From: Desulfovibrio sp. OttesenSCG-928-G15 | GTDB taxonomy: Bacteria > Desulfobacterota > Desulfovibrionia > Desulfovibrionales > Desulfovibrionaceae | Reading direction: 5' to 3' | Assembly: GCA_030266525.1 (NCBI GenBank) | Contig: JAJDIC010000094.1 | Location: 1 to 7,125, forward strand | DNA: 7,125 nucleotides | Shown: positions 1 to 5,234 of the stretch, piece after piece | Layout of the letters: the number at the start of each line of letters is the position of its first letter | Position numbering within the stretch: the stretch's first letter is position 1 | The notes under the pieces: generated by a model | What the model was told of the DNA's origin: nothing | The model's database searches: none | The model's input: the letters and a program-made list of their open reading frames with translations, nothing else | Made by a program: the position numbers and the translations under genes

Positions 1-522
1 TTACGCGCCTTGCTTGCGGCGCAGCTTACGCAGGCGGCACCATATGGCTGCTTTGGTCTTGCCCAAAGAGGTTGCTATTTCTGCCACCCTCTTGCCTTCT
101 TGGACCATGCGCAGTAGCGCGGCATCCTCTTCCTTGGTCCAAAGTCTTGACCGCAACCCGCGCAACTCGCGCTGCAAACTCACGGCAGAATATGACCTTC
201 CCGGCCCATTGGGATTGTCGCGCCACCAGCAGCAATTATCTACATACCAGTTAAGCCCCATCTCGGCGCGTAATCGCTTGATAGTATTGCGCCCCACTGG
301 GAGGGCTGCGTCTTTTGGCGAGAGCCTTATGCTATCCAGATAATCAGCCACCTCGCCGGTAAGTATAGCTTTCGGGCCACCACCGCCAGGACCTCTTGGG
401 CGGTCCACTGGCCAGCCGAGCAACACATCAAAGCCGTGGGCTGTTGGGCGTCGCTCGCGCACATCATATCGGTTGCCGTGTATGTCTTCGGCGCTGCCAA
501 TTACGGTTGTGGTGCGGGCCAT
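1..522 (-). CDS. SANT/Myb-like or HTH-domain protein of mobile-element type
   Basis: The product is 173 residues. The start at 522 is preferred over an upstream in-frame ATG at 558 because a GGGGAG ribosome site sits just before it and it lies only 4 bases after the stop of the preceding gene. Residues 128-167 (RLWTKEEDAALLRMV, then IATSLGKTKAAIWCRL) resemble a SANT/Myb-like or GcrA-like helix-turn-helix, with a Trp-start helix and a recognition helix rich in Lys and Arg. The middle (73-100, LPVGRNTIKRLRAEMG followed by WW at 99-100) looks like a second small helical DNA-binding segment, and 41-50 is Gly/Pro-rich. The C-terminus is strongly basic. It is the last visible gene of the leftward operon. 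I infer DNA binding, probably regulation within a mobile element; the exact function and partner are unknown. Confidence 0.7.
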   Translation of the reverse strand: MARTTTVIGSAEDIHGNRYDVRERRPTAHGFDVLLGWPVDRPRGPGGGGPKAILTGEVADYLDSIRLSPKDAALPVGRNTIKRLRAEMGLNWYVDNCCWWRDNPNGPGRSYSAVSLQRELRGLRSRLWTKEEDAALLRMVQEGKRVAEIATSLGKTKAAIWCRLRKLRRKQGA

Positions 523-526
523 TGCG

Positions 527-727
527 TCACTCCCCGCCCCCAACGTCCCGCTGTACAATCCGGTTAAAATAATCTGACAAGCTCTGCCCGCTGACGGCTA
601 TTTTTGCCCGTACTGCATCGTCCAGATCAGGGTGGATATACACGGTAAGGCGCTTGTAGTTCTGGCGGTCAGTTGTTGGGCGGCCAGGGCGGCGCTTTTG
701 TATGGCTGTTTGGGCGTCTGTTACCAT
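527..727 (-). CDS. Small ribbon-helix-helix protein with AT-hook-like N-terminus
   Basis: The product is 66 residues. Residues 11-17 (KRRPGRP) match the GRP core of an AT-hook, which binds the minor groove of AT-rich DNA. Residues 24-60 (YKRLTVYIHPDLDDAV, then SGQSLSDYFNRIV) fit a ribbon-helix-helix fold: one short basic strand followed by two helices, as in Arc/CopG/ParD-type repressors. The start overlaps the stop of the upstream gene (ATGGTAA), so the two are probably translationally coupled; GGATGGG precedes the ATG. RHH proteins of this size are usually autorepressors, antitoxins or plasmid and element partition or copy-control factors. The gene after it is not a recognisable ParE/RelE toxin, so I favour a regulator. 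Confidence 0.72.
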   Translation of the reverse strand: MVTDAQTAIQKRRPGRPTTDRQNYKRLTVYIHPDLDDAVRAKIAVSGQSLSDYFNRIVQRDVGGGE

Positions 728-957
728 GCTTGCCCATCCATAATTATGCGCACAATTTCAGCCTCAAGCTCGGCTTGGGTAAAGCTTTCGCCCTCTGCAT
801 ACGCTGCCGTGTCGGCAAAGCAATCGGACAGGTGAGAGGCATTGCGGCGATAGAGGTCGCGCTGCGCGGCAAGCCATGCGTCACGGCCAAGGGCTTGTTG
901 GTTAATGGTGTCGTCAATGTAGTCGTTGGCTATGGTGGTCAGTGTGGCGTTTGTCAT
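721..957 (-). CDS. Small acidic hypothetical protein
   Basis: The product is 78 residues from the ATG at 957. A longer version starting with TTG at 981 is less likely because it would overlap the preceding stop, whereas 957 has a GAGAGAG ribosome site in the 10-base gap after that stop. The protein is rich in Asp and Glu (13 acidic, about 5 Arg, no Lys) and looks all-helical, with the segment SFTQAELEAEIVRIIMDG near the C-terminus. I do not recognise a family. It is coupled to the gene before and the gene after, so it is expressed together with the acidic 142-residue protein and the RHH protein. Confidence 0.62.
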   Translation of the reverse strand: MTNATLTTIANDYIDDTINQQALGRDAWLAAQRDLYRRNASHLSDCFADTAAYAEGESFTQAELEAEIVRIIMDGQAW

Positions 958-967
958 TTTCTCTCTC

Positions 968-1396
968 TTATTCTTCTTCAAGCAAGGTTACTGATACCAC
1001 GTTGTCGGAGTTAGCTTCAAAAAACACTGCTCCGTTTTCCCAAGCAATACCATCGTAATTGTCGTAAAAGTCTGTGTTTTCATAAAGATAATCTACAAAC
1101 TCAACATTATCCCATGCGCCAGCTGTGTTTACTATTTCGCTGGGCATAAGCAGGCTTTGGATTTCTTCGGCGCTAACGGCTTCCGCGTCAAAATCTTCGC
1201 CGTTGTATTCGCACAGCCAGTCAACGAGGTGTCCGGCTAGTTCTGGGGTTATTTCCGTGAGTGTACGGCTTGTGGCTTGCATGATGCGCTGATAGTTTCC
1301 GTAGTGACGGGAGTCATCAGCATTGGCAGCGCAAAAAATAATTTCTTCGTTCAGTTCGGCTTCGTTGCGGCGGTAGTTGTAATATTGCGTTGTCAT
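968..1396 (-). CDS. Highly acidic, lysine-free hypothetical protein, first gene of operon
   Basis: The product is 142 residues with about 30 Asp/Glu, 5 Arg and no Lys, so a net charge near -25. It is also unusually rich in Tyr, Trp, Phe and Asn, for example DFYDNYDGIAWENG in the C-terminal third, and it ends LLEEE. No signal peptide or membrane segment is visible. GAGGGAG lies 11 bases before the ATG, and a consensus sigma70 promoter lies upstream. I do not recognise the family. Strong negative charge with many aromatics on a mobile-element protein is typical of DNA mimics that block restriction or other DNA-binding defences (ArdA, Ocr and some anti-CRISPRs are known cases). No family motif supports that here, so it stays a hypothesis. 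Confidence 0.72.
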   Translation of the reverse strand: MTTQYYNYRRNEAELNEEIIFCAANADDSRHYGNYQRIMQATSRTLTEITPELAGHLVDWLCEYNGEDFDAEAVSAEEIQSLLMPSEIVNTAGAWDNVEFVDYLYENTDFYDNYDGIAWENGAVFFEANSDNVVSVTLLEEE

Positions 1397-1422
1397 GGTG
1401 CTTTCTCCCTCTCGTTGATTTA

Positions 1423-1451
1423 AATATATGCCACCCCGTATTTATTGTCAA
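1423..1451 (-). promoter_or_regulatory. Sigma70-type promoter of the four-gene leftward operon
   Basis: On the minus strand, TTGACA (1451-1446) and TATATT (1428-1423) are separated by exactly 17 bases. This is a full match at -35 and a near match at -10. It lies about 27 bases from the start codon of the acidic protein gene and is the only clear promoter for the operon. No operator palindrome is obvious around it, so expression looks strong and possibly constitutive. Confidence 0.8.
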
Positions 1452-1487
1452 TAAAAAACGTCAGAAATTAAAATAAAATGTGTCGCA

Positions 1488-1508
1488 CAAAAAAACCTCC
1501 GAGGGTTT
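1488..1508 (-). terminator. Possible weak minus-strand terminator
   Basis: On the minus strand, AAACC and GGTTT form a short stem of 5-6 pairs followed by seven T. It would stop transcripts entering from the right before the operon promoter. The stem is short, so this is tentative. Confidence 0.3.
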
Positions 1509-1562
1509 GTCTGGCGGTTGTTTTGGGGCTTGAGCGGGGGGGGGCGAGGCGGAATAGTTTGT

Positions 1563-1584
1563 GGTTCGATTTGCGGTTCGATTT
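1563..1584. repeat. Paired 10-base direct repeat near the first att scar
   Basis: GGTTCGATTT occurs at 1563-1572 and again at 1575-1584, a period of 12. The pair lies about 90-110 bases before the tRNA-Ser fragment. Spacing and position fit arm-type binding sites of a tyrosine integrase. No integrase is in the window, so this is inference. Confidence 0.45.
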
Positions 1585-1675
1585 TGTACGCAGTAGTCCT
1601 ATGAAGAGGAAGGGAACGTTCATTTTGCGCTCTTGCAGTAAACGCCAATAACGCCTCAGAATAGGCTTAAATCGA

Positions 1676-1737
<62 letters not shown>

Positions 1738-1747
1738 ATTTTCTTTC

Positions 1748-1791
1748 AAAGAAGGCCTTCAACGTCCAGAAAACGTTGAAGGCCTTCTTTT
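1748..1791 (+). terminator. Strong rho-independent terminator after tRNA-Ser fragment
   Basis: An 18-base-pair perfect stem (arms 1748-1765 and 1773-1790, including GAAGGCCTTCAACGT) has a 7-base loop and is followed by T-rich sequence (TTTTCTT). It lies 12 bases beyond the CCA and is presumably the former tRNA terminator carried with the scar. Its A-rich left flank could also allow it to work in the other direction. Confidence 0.85.
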
Positions 1792-1965
1792 CTTGATATT
1801 TTTATTTACTAAAGTTCGAATACAAACATATGTTTCGACTTTCTGGACCACTCTTCCAGCCGGCTCTTCAATTATTCTAGAAACACCAGTCACAACACTT
1901 GAGATAATTTCATTTTATTTCGATAGTTGCCACATCATAAATTGAATGACGAGCAAAGGGCTCTA
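1792..1965. other. AT-rich spacer between the first scar and vapBC
   Basis: No complete gene is visible. A minus-strand frame without a good start or ribosome site runs from about 1914 into the terminator and includes VVTGVSRIIEEPAG. It could be a gene remnant, but the plus strand is open over the same stretch, so I give it little weight. Confidence 0.4.
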
Positions 1966-2016
1966 TTGACAGACCTCCTGTTGGTATATATTTTTAATAT
2001 ATACCAACAGGAGGTC
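1966..2016 (+). promoter_or_regulatory. vapBC promoter with 45-base palindromic operator
   Basis: TTGACA at 1966-1971 is followed by a palindrome at 1972-2016 with two 21-base arms that match perfectly around a 3-base centre. Each arm carries GACCTCCTGTTGG or its complement. The likely -10 (TATTTT at 1989-1994 with 17-base spacing, or TATATT at 1987-1992 with 15) lies inside the palindrome, and the right arm contains the vapB ribosome site AGGAGGT. Binding by the VapB-VapC complex would cover the -10 box, the transcription start and the ribosome site together. This is the usual autoregulation of such modules. Confidence 0.85.
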
Positions 2017-2019
2017 ACC

Positions 2020-2247
2020 ATGCAGCAAGCCAAGCTATTCCAAAACGGTCAGAGCCAAGCGGTTCGGCTACCCAAAGAATTCCGCTTTGAGGGCGACAGC
2101 GTTGCCATTAAACGCGTAGGCAAGGCGGTTGTGCTTCTGCCGTACAATGAGCCGTGGGATACCCTTCTGGACTCCCTTTCCATGTTTTCATCCGATTTTA
2201 TGGACGAGCGCGTTCAGCCGCCTGTGGATGTTCGGGAGGACTTTTGA
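2020..2247 (+). CDS. vapB: VapB-type antitoxin (AbrB/SpoVT swapped-hairpin family)
   Basis: The product is 75 residues. The start at 2020 is chosen over an in-frame ATG at 1927 because AGGAGGT lies 4 bases before it and because the promoter and operator fall between the two starts. Residues 4-45 (AKLFQNGQSQAVRLPKEFRF, then VAIKRVGKAVVLLP) are a typical VapB swapped-hairpin DNA-binding domain. The tail (PWDTLLDSLSMFSSDFM) is the segment that normally wraps the toxin. The stop and the vapC start share one base (TGATG), so the pair is translationally coupled. It neutralises VapC and, with it, represses the operon through the palindrome upstream. Confidence 0.93.
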   Translation: MQQAKLFQNGQSQAVRLPKEFRFEGDSVAIKRVGKAVVLLPYNEPWDTLLDSLSMFSSDFMDERVQPPVDVREDF

Positions 2248-2651
2248 TGCGCGTTCTTCTGGACACGAATATTTGCATCTACATGATTAAGAACAAGCCG
2301 CCGGAAGTGCGTAAGCACTTTGAGCAGTTTGTGCCGGGGGATATTGCCATATCCTCGATTACCGTTGCCGAACTTCAATATGGGGTTGAGAAAAGTGCGG
2401 CTAGGGAAAAGAACGCCTTGGCCCTAGAAGCCTTTCTTTTGCCGCTGGAGATCGCCTCGTTCGACACAGAATCAGCCCTCGTTTATGGTAAAATCAGAGC
2501 GGAACTGGAGCGCCAAGGCAAGCCCATCGGCAGCATGGACATGCTGATTGCCGCCCAAGCCATAGCGCAGGATTTCACGCTTATCACGCATAACCTGAAA
2601 GAGTTTGATCGGGTTTCCGGCCTCCGGTGCGAAACGTGGGTTAATTCATAG
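2247..2651 (+). CDS. vapC: VapC-type PIN-domain ribonuclease toxin
   Basis: The product is 134 residues, the usual VapC length. The PIN acidic residues are all visible: D6 in LLDTNICIYM, E42 in ITVAELQYGVEK, D98 in GSMDMLIAAQA, and the C-terminal THNLKEFDRVSGL segment (N116, E119). The family cleaves RNA in a Mg-dependent way; known VapCs cut initiator tRNA or rRNA. Active-site residues look complete, so the toxin should work when freed from VapB. The start is the ATG at 2247 overlapping the vapB stop. After the gene comes only AT-rich sequence leading to the second tRNA scar. Confidence 0.94.
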   Translation: MRVLLDTNICIYMIKNKPPEVRKHFEQFVPGDIAISSITVAELQYGVEKSAAREKNALALEAFLLPLEIASFDTESALVYGKIRAELERQGKPIGSMDMLIAAQAIAQDFTLITHNLKEFDRVSGLRCETWVNS

Positions 2652-2708
2652 CCAGTGCGTCCGGTCAATTTGAATCCCTGTTTGTCCATCCAATTGAAAT
2701 TTTCACGA

Positions 2709-2730
2709 TGTGCATAAACTTGTGCATAAA
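2709..2730. repeat. Paired 10-base direct repeat near the second att scar
   Basis: TGTGCATAAA occurs at 2709-2718 and 2721-2730, again with a 12-base period. A weaker relative (AAGCATAAAA) lies about 25 bases further on. The pair is about 65-85 bases before the second tRNA-Ser fragment. The layout mirrors the repeat pair before the first scar, though the repeat sequence differs. It fits arm-type integrase sites. Confidence 0.45.
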
Positions 2731-2793
2731 AAACACATTTTACGCCAAGCATAAAAACAATTATCAATTAATTATAATTAGTTATCGATTTGC

Positions 2794-2817
2794 GTTCTAA
2801 GTCCACCCTCTCCGCCA
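2794..2817 (+). repeat. Second, degenerate tRNA-Ser 3' end (att scar)
   Basis: The last 15 bases, CCACCCTCTCCGCCA at 2803-2817, match 1721-1735 exactly: half of the T stem, the 3' acceptor strand, the discriminator and CCA. The preceding nine bases (GTTCTAAGT) still resemble the T loop but with three changes, and nothing tRNA-like lies further upstream. The two 15-base copies are 1,082 bases apart in direct orientation and bracket vapBC. Confidence 0.8.
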
Positions 2818-2839
2818 TTTTTTAATGCAGCGAGATTTT

Positions 2840-2956
2840 TCAAAGGCCGGAAAGTACTGAAAAACAGTAACTTTTCGGCCTTTGCTTATCCCCGCGAACA
2901 CTGGTAGGAAACAGTGCGGCAGAAATCAGAATATTGGTATCGATCAAGCACCGCAT
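2840..2956 (-). pseudogene. 5' fragment of a PIN-family toxin gene, partner of the AbrB antitoxin
   Basis: The ATG at 2956 overlaps the antitoxin stop by one base (TAATG), the standard coupling of these modules. The first 23 or so residues read as a PIN toxin: MRCLIDTNILISAALFP followed by TSVRG, with the first catalytic Asp at D6. From about codon 24 (near 2884) the frame runs into the terminator hairpin of the tRNA-Ser scar and stops after 38 residues at 2840. The remaining roughly 100 residues and the other acidic active-site residues are missing. The gene was therefore cut by an integration or deletion event at this scar, and the product cannot be a working nuclease. Confidence 0.8.
2842..2883. 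terminator. Terminator hairpin after the second tRNA-Ser scar
   Basis: AAAGGCCGGAAAGTACTG (2842-2859) pairs with 2865-2883 (mirror GGCCTTT end) with one mismatch and one bulged base around an A-rich loop. It fits a tRNA-Ser terminator on the plus strand. It also lies in the right place to end the leftward antitoxin transcript, with a T run (TTTTT) just beyond on each strand. Confidence 0.7.
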
Positions 2957-3225
2957 TACTCATTGTCCTCAGCCCGCATGTCCATAACCAGCTTCGTCAC
3001 ATCGTCATCCGAACGCAAACCGGCTTTTTCCGCTTCGCCTTCCATAGCTGTTTGCAGCATTTTCATGGCGTACACGGCAGAATTCATCATGATAACCTGG
3101 TCGTCCTGCCGGATGAACGTAACGCGATCACCGGTCTGAACGCCCAAGGCTTCCCGAATATCCTTAGGGAGCGTGATCTGCCCTTTCGCCATGACCTTGG
3201 CGTTATCAACAAGAATGTTTTGCAT
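2956..3225 (-). CDS. AbrB/MazE-family antitoxin, now without an intact toxin
   Basis: The product is 89 residues. Residues 9-50 (AKVMAKGQITLPKDIREALG, then TGDRVTFI) form the swapped-hairpin DNA-binding domain of the SpoVT/AbrB family. The C-terminal part (EGEAEKAGLRSDDDV, then KLVMDMRAE) is typical of AbrB antitoxins paired with PIN toxins. AAGGAGG lies 9 bases before the ATG. Overlapping inverted repeats upstream are a probable self-operator. Its toxin partner is truncated directly downstream, so it is now an orphan antitoxin. It could still repress its own promoter or neutralise a related toxin elsewhere. Confidence 0.9.
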   Translation of the reverse strand: MQNILVDNAKVMAKGQITLPKDIREALGVQTGDRVTFIRQDDQVIMMNSAVYAMKMLQTAMEGEAEKAGLRSDDDVTKLVMDMRAEDNE

Positions 3226-3257
3226 GCTGCCTGCCTCCTTGGTAAAGCTTAAATAAA

Positions 3258-3286
3258 ACCCTACTTACCCTGAAAGTAGGGTAAGT
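3258..3286 (-). promoter_or_regulatory. Overlapping inverted repeats, probable AbrB-antitoxin operator
   Basis: Two perfect inverted repeats overlap: ACCCTACTT (3258-3266) with AAGTAGGGT (3274-3282), and ACTTACCC (3263-3270) with GGGTAAGT (3279-3286). They lie 33-61 bases before the antitoxin ATG, where its promoter must be, next to a T-rich TTTTATTT stretch that may supply the -10. No consensus -35 is clear. Confidence 0.65.
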
Positions 3287-3348
3287 CCCATCGAGCAGAA
3301 TAGCAAGGGGCAATAGAAACTCAAAACGGCCTGTTAGCTTTTCACGAA

Positions 3349-3386
3349 AACCTCAGGCGCACACGTTTCCGCAAGCGCCTGAGGTT
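3349..3386 (-). terminator. Rho-independent terminator of the small frameshifted gene
   Basis: A 12-base-pair perfect stem (AACCTCAGGCGC 3349-3360, GCGCCTGAGGTT 3375-3386) has a 14-base loop. On the minus strand it begins 4 bases after the TAA of the small gene and is followed by TTTTCG. It supports the reading that a gene ends at 3391. Confidence 0.65.
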
Positions 3387-3390
3387 GGGA

Positions 3391-3616
3391 TTATTCGTTG
3401 GCTATCTTCATTATAGCCAGGAAAGCCTCAATACTTTCCTGGACAGACAGCGTGGCGGAAGCCAAGGCTTGATACTTTGGGGGATTCGGAAACGAATGAT
3501 CCGATCGGATACGCCCCAATTCTTCTTCGCAATAAAACAAACGTCAACCCAATGAATTTATTAGCTTGTTTTTCAAACTCTTCGAACGCCATATGCTTAT
3601 TTGTTCGTTTAGCCAT
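3391..3616 (-). pseudogene. Small hypothetical gene broken by a one-base frameshift
   Basis: The ATG at 3616 opens a frame MAKRTNKHMAFEEFEKQANK... that runs out of sense near 3535. A second frame then carries CEEELGRIRSDHSFPN, PPKYQALASATLSV and ESIEAFLAIMKIANE to a TAA at 3391, just before a terminator hairpin. Removing one T from the TTTT run at 3534-3537 joins the two into a protein of about 74 residues. The second frame cannot begin earlier than 3543 because a TGA lies there, so the break is narrowly placed. I do not recognise the family; the restored protein is soluble and helical. It may be a real frameshift mutation or a homopolymer sequencing error. An in-frame upstream ATG at 3661 is a weaker alternative start. 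Confidence 0.55.
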
Positions 3617-3904
3617 TTCCAAACTTCTTGAAGGTTGGAGCAAGCCGCATATGGCGTGCATGCCACGGTTTTTGCCGTCCTTACTCCTGAAGACGTCAGC
3701 GAAGACTCGCCCAAGAGGGTATAGGCCTATCCTGTCTCCTTGGGGCGCTGTTCACAAAAGGCATCGGATGCATACGCATGCGGTATGCCAATATGAACGC
3801 TTTGCTGTGCGCAGCAGCTTGGACGGTATTTTGTTACACAATCAGTTAACAACTTCAGTCATTGTCACCTGCCCGTTTAGGGTTCCAGGGGGGGGGGCCA
3901 CTAT
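3617..3904. other. Gene-free stretch with decayed frames and a ten-base G run
   Basis: No intact gene is visible. A plus-strand frame at about 3634-3723 reads LEQAAYGVHATVFAVLTPED and stops. An overlapping frame further on reads IGLSCLLGALFTKG, then LLCAAAWTVFCYTIS and a stop, hydrophobic like a membrane-protein fragment. Neither has a start or ribosome site, and a long plus-strand frame across the region (3477-3980) looks accidental. At 3888-3897 there are ten consecutive G. I read the region as degraded genes. Confidence 0.45.
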
Positions 3905-4813
3905 CTATGCTAACGGTTTGAGGGGAATGAAAATTTCTGAAAGCAGTTCTTCCGGGGGCGTATTTGTCGGGTCATTATAATAGGCTTCAAATCCTACGCT
4001 GTCTCCCGGCTCCCTGCCGCTTTGCGGCAGCCATTCGCCAAATAGTGAGCGGTAAACCGGATGCAGCAGGCTGTACGGGCCTTTGATCAGCACGCAGGCG
4101 TATTCACCGCCGTTGCCTATATGTTTGGTAAGCAGTTCGGTAGTTTGTAGCAGTTTGGCGAGCGCGGGCGTGTTCTCATCAACGCCCTCGGGGAGAGTAA
4201 CGCAGACATCCATGCGGCACTTTTCAACAGGAGTCGAGTCGGGGTCATCATAAGAAACAGCGTATGCTGGGGAGTTTTGTGCAATAAGGCCCGCAGGCCC
4301 CAAAAGGCCACACAAACGCCCCCAGGCGTGGCCGCAGGCATCATAAGGGCCGGTGTGGCGTAATGCGGCAACCAAAATCGGCTTGCATACTTTCACTTTC
4401 ACATCCACTGGAAAAACCTCCGGATTAGTATGGTAAAAAGGGTATCGCGCAACATCCGCCTTCATCGAGAACGCATGGGAACCGCCATTTTTACGATATT
4501 GCGATGGAGAGACGCCAAAAGCGGAACGAAAAGCGCGAGTAAAGGCTTCCGGGCTTTCATAGCCAGCATCCAATGCAATAGCGGTAATGGAGTTCCGCGA
4601 GTAAGACACATCTTGCGCGGCCTTTTGCAACGCCAACCTGCGAATGTAAGCCGCCACACTTTCGCCAACCAGACTTTTGAATATCCGGTGAAAATGGAAG
4701 GGGGAAAAGTGAGCAATGCCCGCCAATTCTTCGAGTGTTGGCAAAGGGTCAAGGTGCTTTTCAATGTGCAGTAACACCCGCTGTATTCTTTTTGAGTATG
4801 TGTTGTTGCTCAT
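3905..4813 (-). CDS. AraC-family transcription regulator with GyrI-like effector domain
   Basis: The product is 302 residues. The N-terminal 8-108 is a complete AraC/XylS DNA-binding domain with two helix-turn-helix motifs (LEELAGIAHFSPFHFHRIFK at 28-47, then IALDAGYESPEAFTRAF and GVSPSQYR at 100-107). Residues 133-299 form a GyrI-like/SbmC-type small-molecule-binding domain, with the typical VAALRHTGPYDACGHAW and a late FGEWLP segment. The arrangement matches Rob- and BmrR-like multidrug-sensing regulators. AAAAGGGG sits 5 bases before the ATG. It faces away from the exported hydrolase operon about 650 bases to the right; regulation of that operon is possible but unproven, because remnants lie between. 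All motifs look intact. Confidence 0.92.
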   Translation of the reverse strand: MSNNTYSKRIQRVLLHIEKHLDPLPTLEELAGIAHFSPFHFHRIFKSLVGESVAAYIRRLALQKAAQDVSYSRNSITAIALDAGYESPEAFTRAFRSAFGVSPSQYRKNGGSHAFSMKADVARYPFYHTNPEVFPVDVKVKVCKPILVAALRHTGPYDACGHAWGRLCGLLGPAGLIAQNSPAYAVSYDDPDSTPVEKCRMDVCVTLPEGVDENTPALAKLLQTTELLTKHIGNGGEYACVLIKGPYSLLHPVYRSLFGEWLPQSGREPGDSVGFEAYYNDPTNTPPEELLSEIFIPLKPLA

Positions 4814-4840
4814 GTTCCCCTTTTACAGCTTGCCGTTTGA

Positions 4841-5050
4841 AGTTTCCTGACTATTTTTGCTAAATTTGAACGATGGCGTTCAGGTTTGTGGCATACCGTG
4901 TATGAACTGACAAGTGATGATACCGGCGAACCAGTACAGCGCTTGAACATCTGCCGCACGCAACCTGTCGATACCATTCTGGCTTGCCCCGACAAGAAAT
5001 ATTGCTTACGGCACCTTTCGGGAAAACGGCAATTGCTTACAAGGCTATAG
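4841..5050 (+). pseudogene. Unrecognised open-frame remnant without a start codon
   Basis: A plus-strand frame of 69 codons from a TGA to a TAG has protein-like composition (IFAKFERWRSGLWHTVYE, then TGEPVQRLNICRTQPVDT, then ACPDKKYC). There is no in-frame ATG and no ribosome site at the few GTG or TTG codons. It ends 7 bases before the ATG of the next gene, as in an operon, so it is probably the 3' part of a gene whose 5' end was lost. Three Cys are spaced CX10CX5C. I do not recognise the family. Confidence 0.35.
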
Positions 5051-5057
5051 GGGCTAA

Positions 5058-5234
5058 ATGAACAATCATCCGCTAATATCGTCACTCCATGGCGGCAAGC
5101 GTTGGTCAACGGATCGGGCGCAGTTGGCTGCGGAGACAGTTTTGCACGACCCCGGTCTGTTTGAGGTTTTGTTCAACGGACTGACGCTTGACGAACCACT
5201 GGCCCACATACCTACCTTCCTGTCACTCACCTGA
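5058..5234 (+). pseudogene. Truncated small HEAT-repeat-like protein gene
   Basis: The ATG at 5058 follows AGGGG with good spacing. The 58-residue product starts MNNHPLISSLHGGKRWSTDR and continues AAETVLHDPGLFEVLFNGL and LDEPLAH. This resembles the opening helices of small HEAT-like repeat proteins, where one would expect a charged repeat and many more residues. After about codon 50 (near 5207) the likeness ends and the frame stops. A deletion or insertion junction there would explain it. The family call is from memory of the pattern and is tentative. The alternative is a genuine small hypothetical protein. Confidence 0.45.

Noticed and set aside
1563..1584. CRISPR-like repeats
   Set aside because: There are only two copies with a 2-base gap, no spacers and no cas genes.
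1927..2019. N-terminal extension of vapB from the ATG at 1927
   Set aside because: It would place the promoter and operator inside the coding sequence, and there is no ribosome site before 1927, whereas the ATG at 2020 has an ideal one.
2154..2246. Longer vapC starting at 2154
   Set aside because: The in-frame upstream ATG lies inside vapB and would add about 31 residues before the PIN start. The ATG at 2247 overlapping the vapB stop gives the normal family length and coupling.
3477..3980. Plus-strand open frame of 167 codons
   Set aside because: It runs antisense across the frameshifted minus-strand gene and into the end of the AraC regulator. It has low-complexity, non-protein-like composition and no ribosome site.
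4810..5109. Minus-strand open frame of 99 codons upstream of the AraC regulator
   Set aside because: It overlaps the AraC start and its ribosome site, and the plus strand over the same bases carries the more protein-like remnants.
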